A stretch of DNA of 12,562 nucleotides. Origin: UBA946 sp031550725 (lineage in GTDB: Bacteria; Bacillota; Clostridia; Oscillospirales; Ruminococcaceae). The notes under the pieces are model-generated. The model was not told the origin of the DNA, did no database searches, and worked only from the letters and a program-made list of their open reading frames with translations. Position numbers and translations under genes: made by a program. Positions 12,458 through 12,562 of this stretch are shown here, piece after piece (within the stretch, counting starts at the first letter, position 1; every line of letters starts with the position of its first letter). The DNA lies in NCBI GenBank assembly GCA_031550725.1, contig JAVBOH010000032.1, forward strand, positions 1 through 12,562, in the 5' to 3' direction.

Positions 12458-12562
12458 ATGGCAAATATAGAAAAACGTGGTAACAATTATCGTATAAGAG
12501 TTTCTTGTGGATATAATTCAGATGGCAAGCAGGTATTTCAGAAAATGACATGGAAACCTGAT
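12458..12562 (+). CDS. int: Tyrosine integrase, N-terminal 35 residues (3' truncated by window edge)
   Basis: ATG 12458 has AAGGAGA about 10 nt upstream. The 35 codons to the window edge read MANIEKRGNNYRIRVSCGYN, then SDGKQVFQKMTWKPD. This is the arm-type DNA-binding (AP2-like) N-terminal domain of Tn916-family tyrosine recombinases in Clostridia, where the pattern ...GNxYRIRVS.G.d..GKQ...MTWKP is common. The catalytic domain is outside the window. The gene directly follows the relaxase, and the att site would be expected downstream of it. Confidence 0.85.
   Translation, partial: MANIEKRGNNYRIRVSCGYNSDGKQVFQKMTWKPD

Noticed and set aside
1..12562. tRNA, rRNA or riboswitch
   Set aside because: I saw no cloverleaf with a GTTCRA-type T loop, no rRNA-like stretch and no known riboswitch core; only the repeat array could hold unknown structured RNA.

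Overview
The window is low-GC DNA with AGGAGG-type ribosome binding sites, TTGACA/TATAAT-type promoters and gene families typical of gut Clostridia (Lachnospiraceae or Oscillospiraceae). That placement is an inference from gene content; no rRNA, tRNA or marker gene is present to fix it. The window divides into an accessory island on the left and most of an integrative mobilizable element (IME) on the right.

Left part, about 1-5600. A plus-strand run carries the C-terminus of an APH-like phosphotransferase, an IDI-type Nudix hydrolase and a GNAT acetyltransferase. It ends at a hairpin shared with a converging minus-strand block. Read in its own direction, that block is: a tiny gene remnant, a YafY-type HTH/WYL regulator, a VOC (glyoxalase-fold) protein, a Cys-rich DUF3795 protein, a GyrI-like effector-binding protein, a ClbS/DfsB-family protein, and then an Fpg/Nei-like DNA glycosylase with altered active-site positions. 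Two nearly identical operators (TGAC-N8-GTCA) lie at the same distance upstream of the -10 boxes of the regulator gene and of the VOC operon, so the WYL regulator probably controls both. Members of both the ClbS family and the GyrI-like family hydrolyse cyclopropane-containing DNA alkylators, so the block may protect against genotoxins. That is an inference.

Middle, about 5639-6477. About 0.8 kb has no credible gene but holds seven degenerate tandem units of roughly 85-170 bp. Each unit has a TTATGCAA..ATACAAA-like box, a hairpin whose sequence varies while pairing is mostly kept, and a TGTCCTTATTAGTGAAGAG-like box. The first unit contains a perfect 22-bp terminator stem. I do not recognise this array, and it is the most interesting unexplained structure here.

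Right part, 6536-12562. A small excisionase-like HTH protein is followed by a four-gene minus-strand cargo operon (GNAT, APH-like phosphotransferase, GNAT, SAM methyltransferase) with a strong promoter and its own terminator. Next comes a hairpin-rich candidate oriT, then MobC, an overlapping MOBP-type relaxase, and the first 35 codons of a tyrosine integrase that runs off the window. HTH/Xis, MobC, relaxase and integrase are standard IME parts: the relaxase and MobC would process oriT for transfer by a helper conjugation system, and the integrase with the Xis-like protein would integrate and excise the element. Neither att site can be identified because the right end lies outside the window; the left end may lie near the repeat array.
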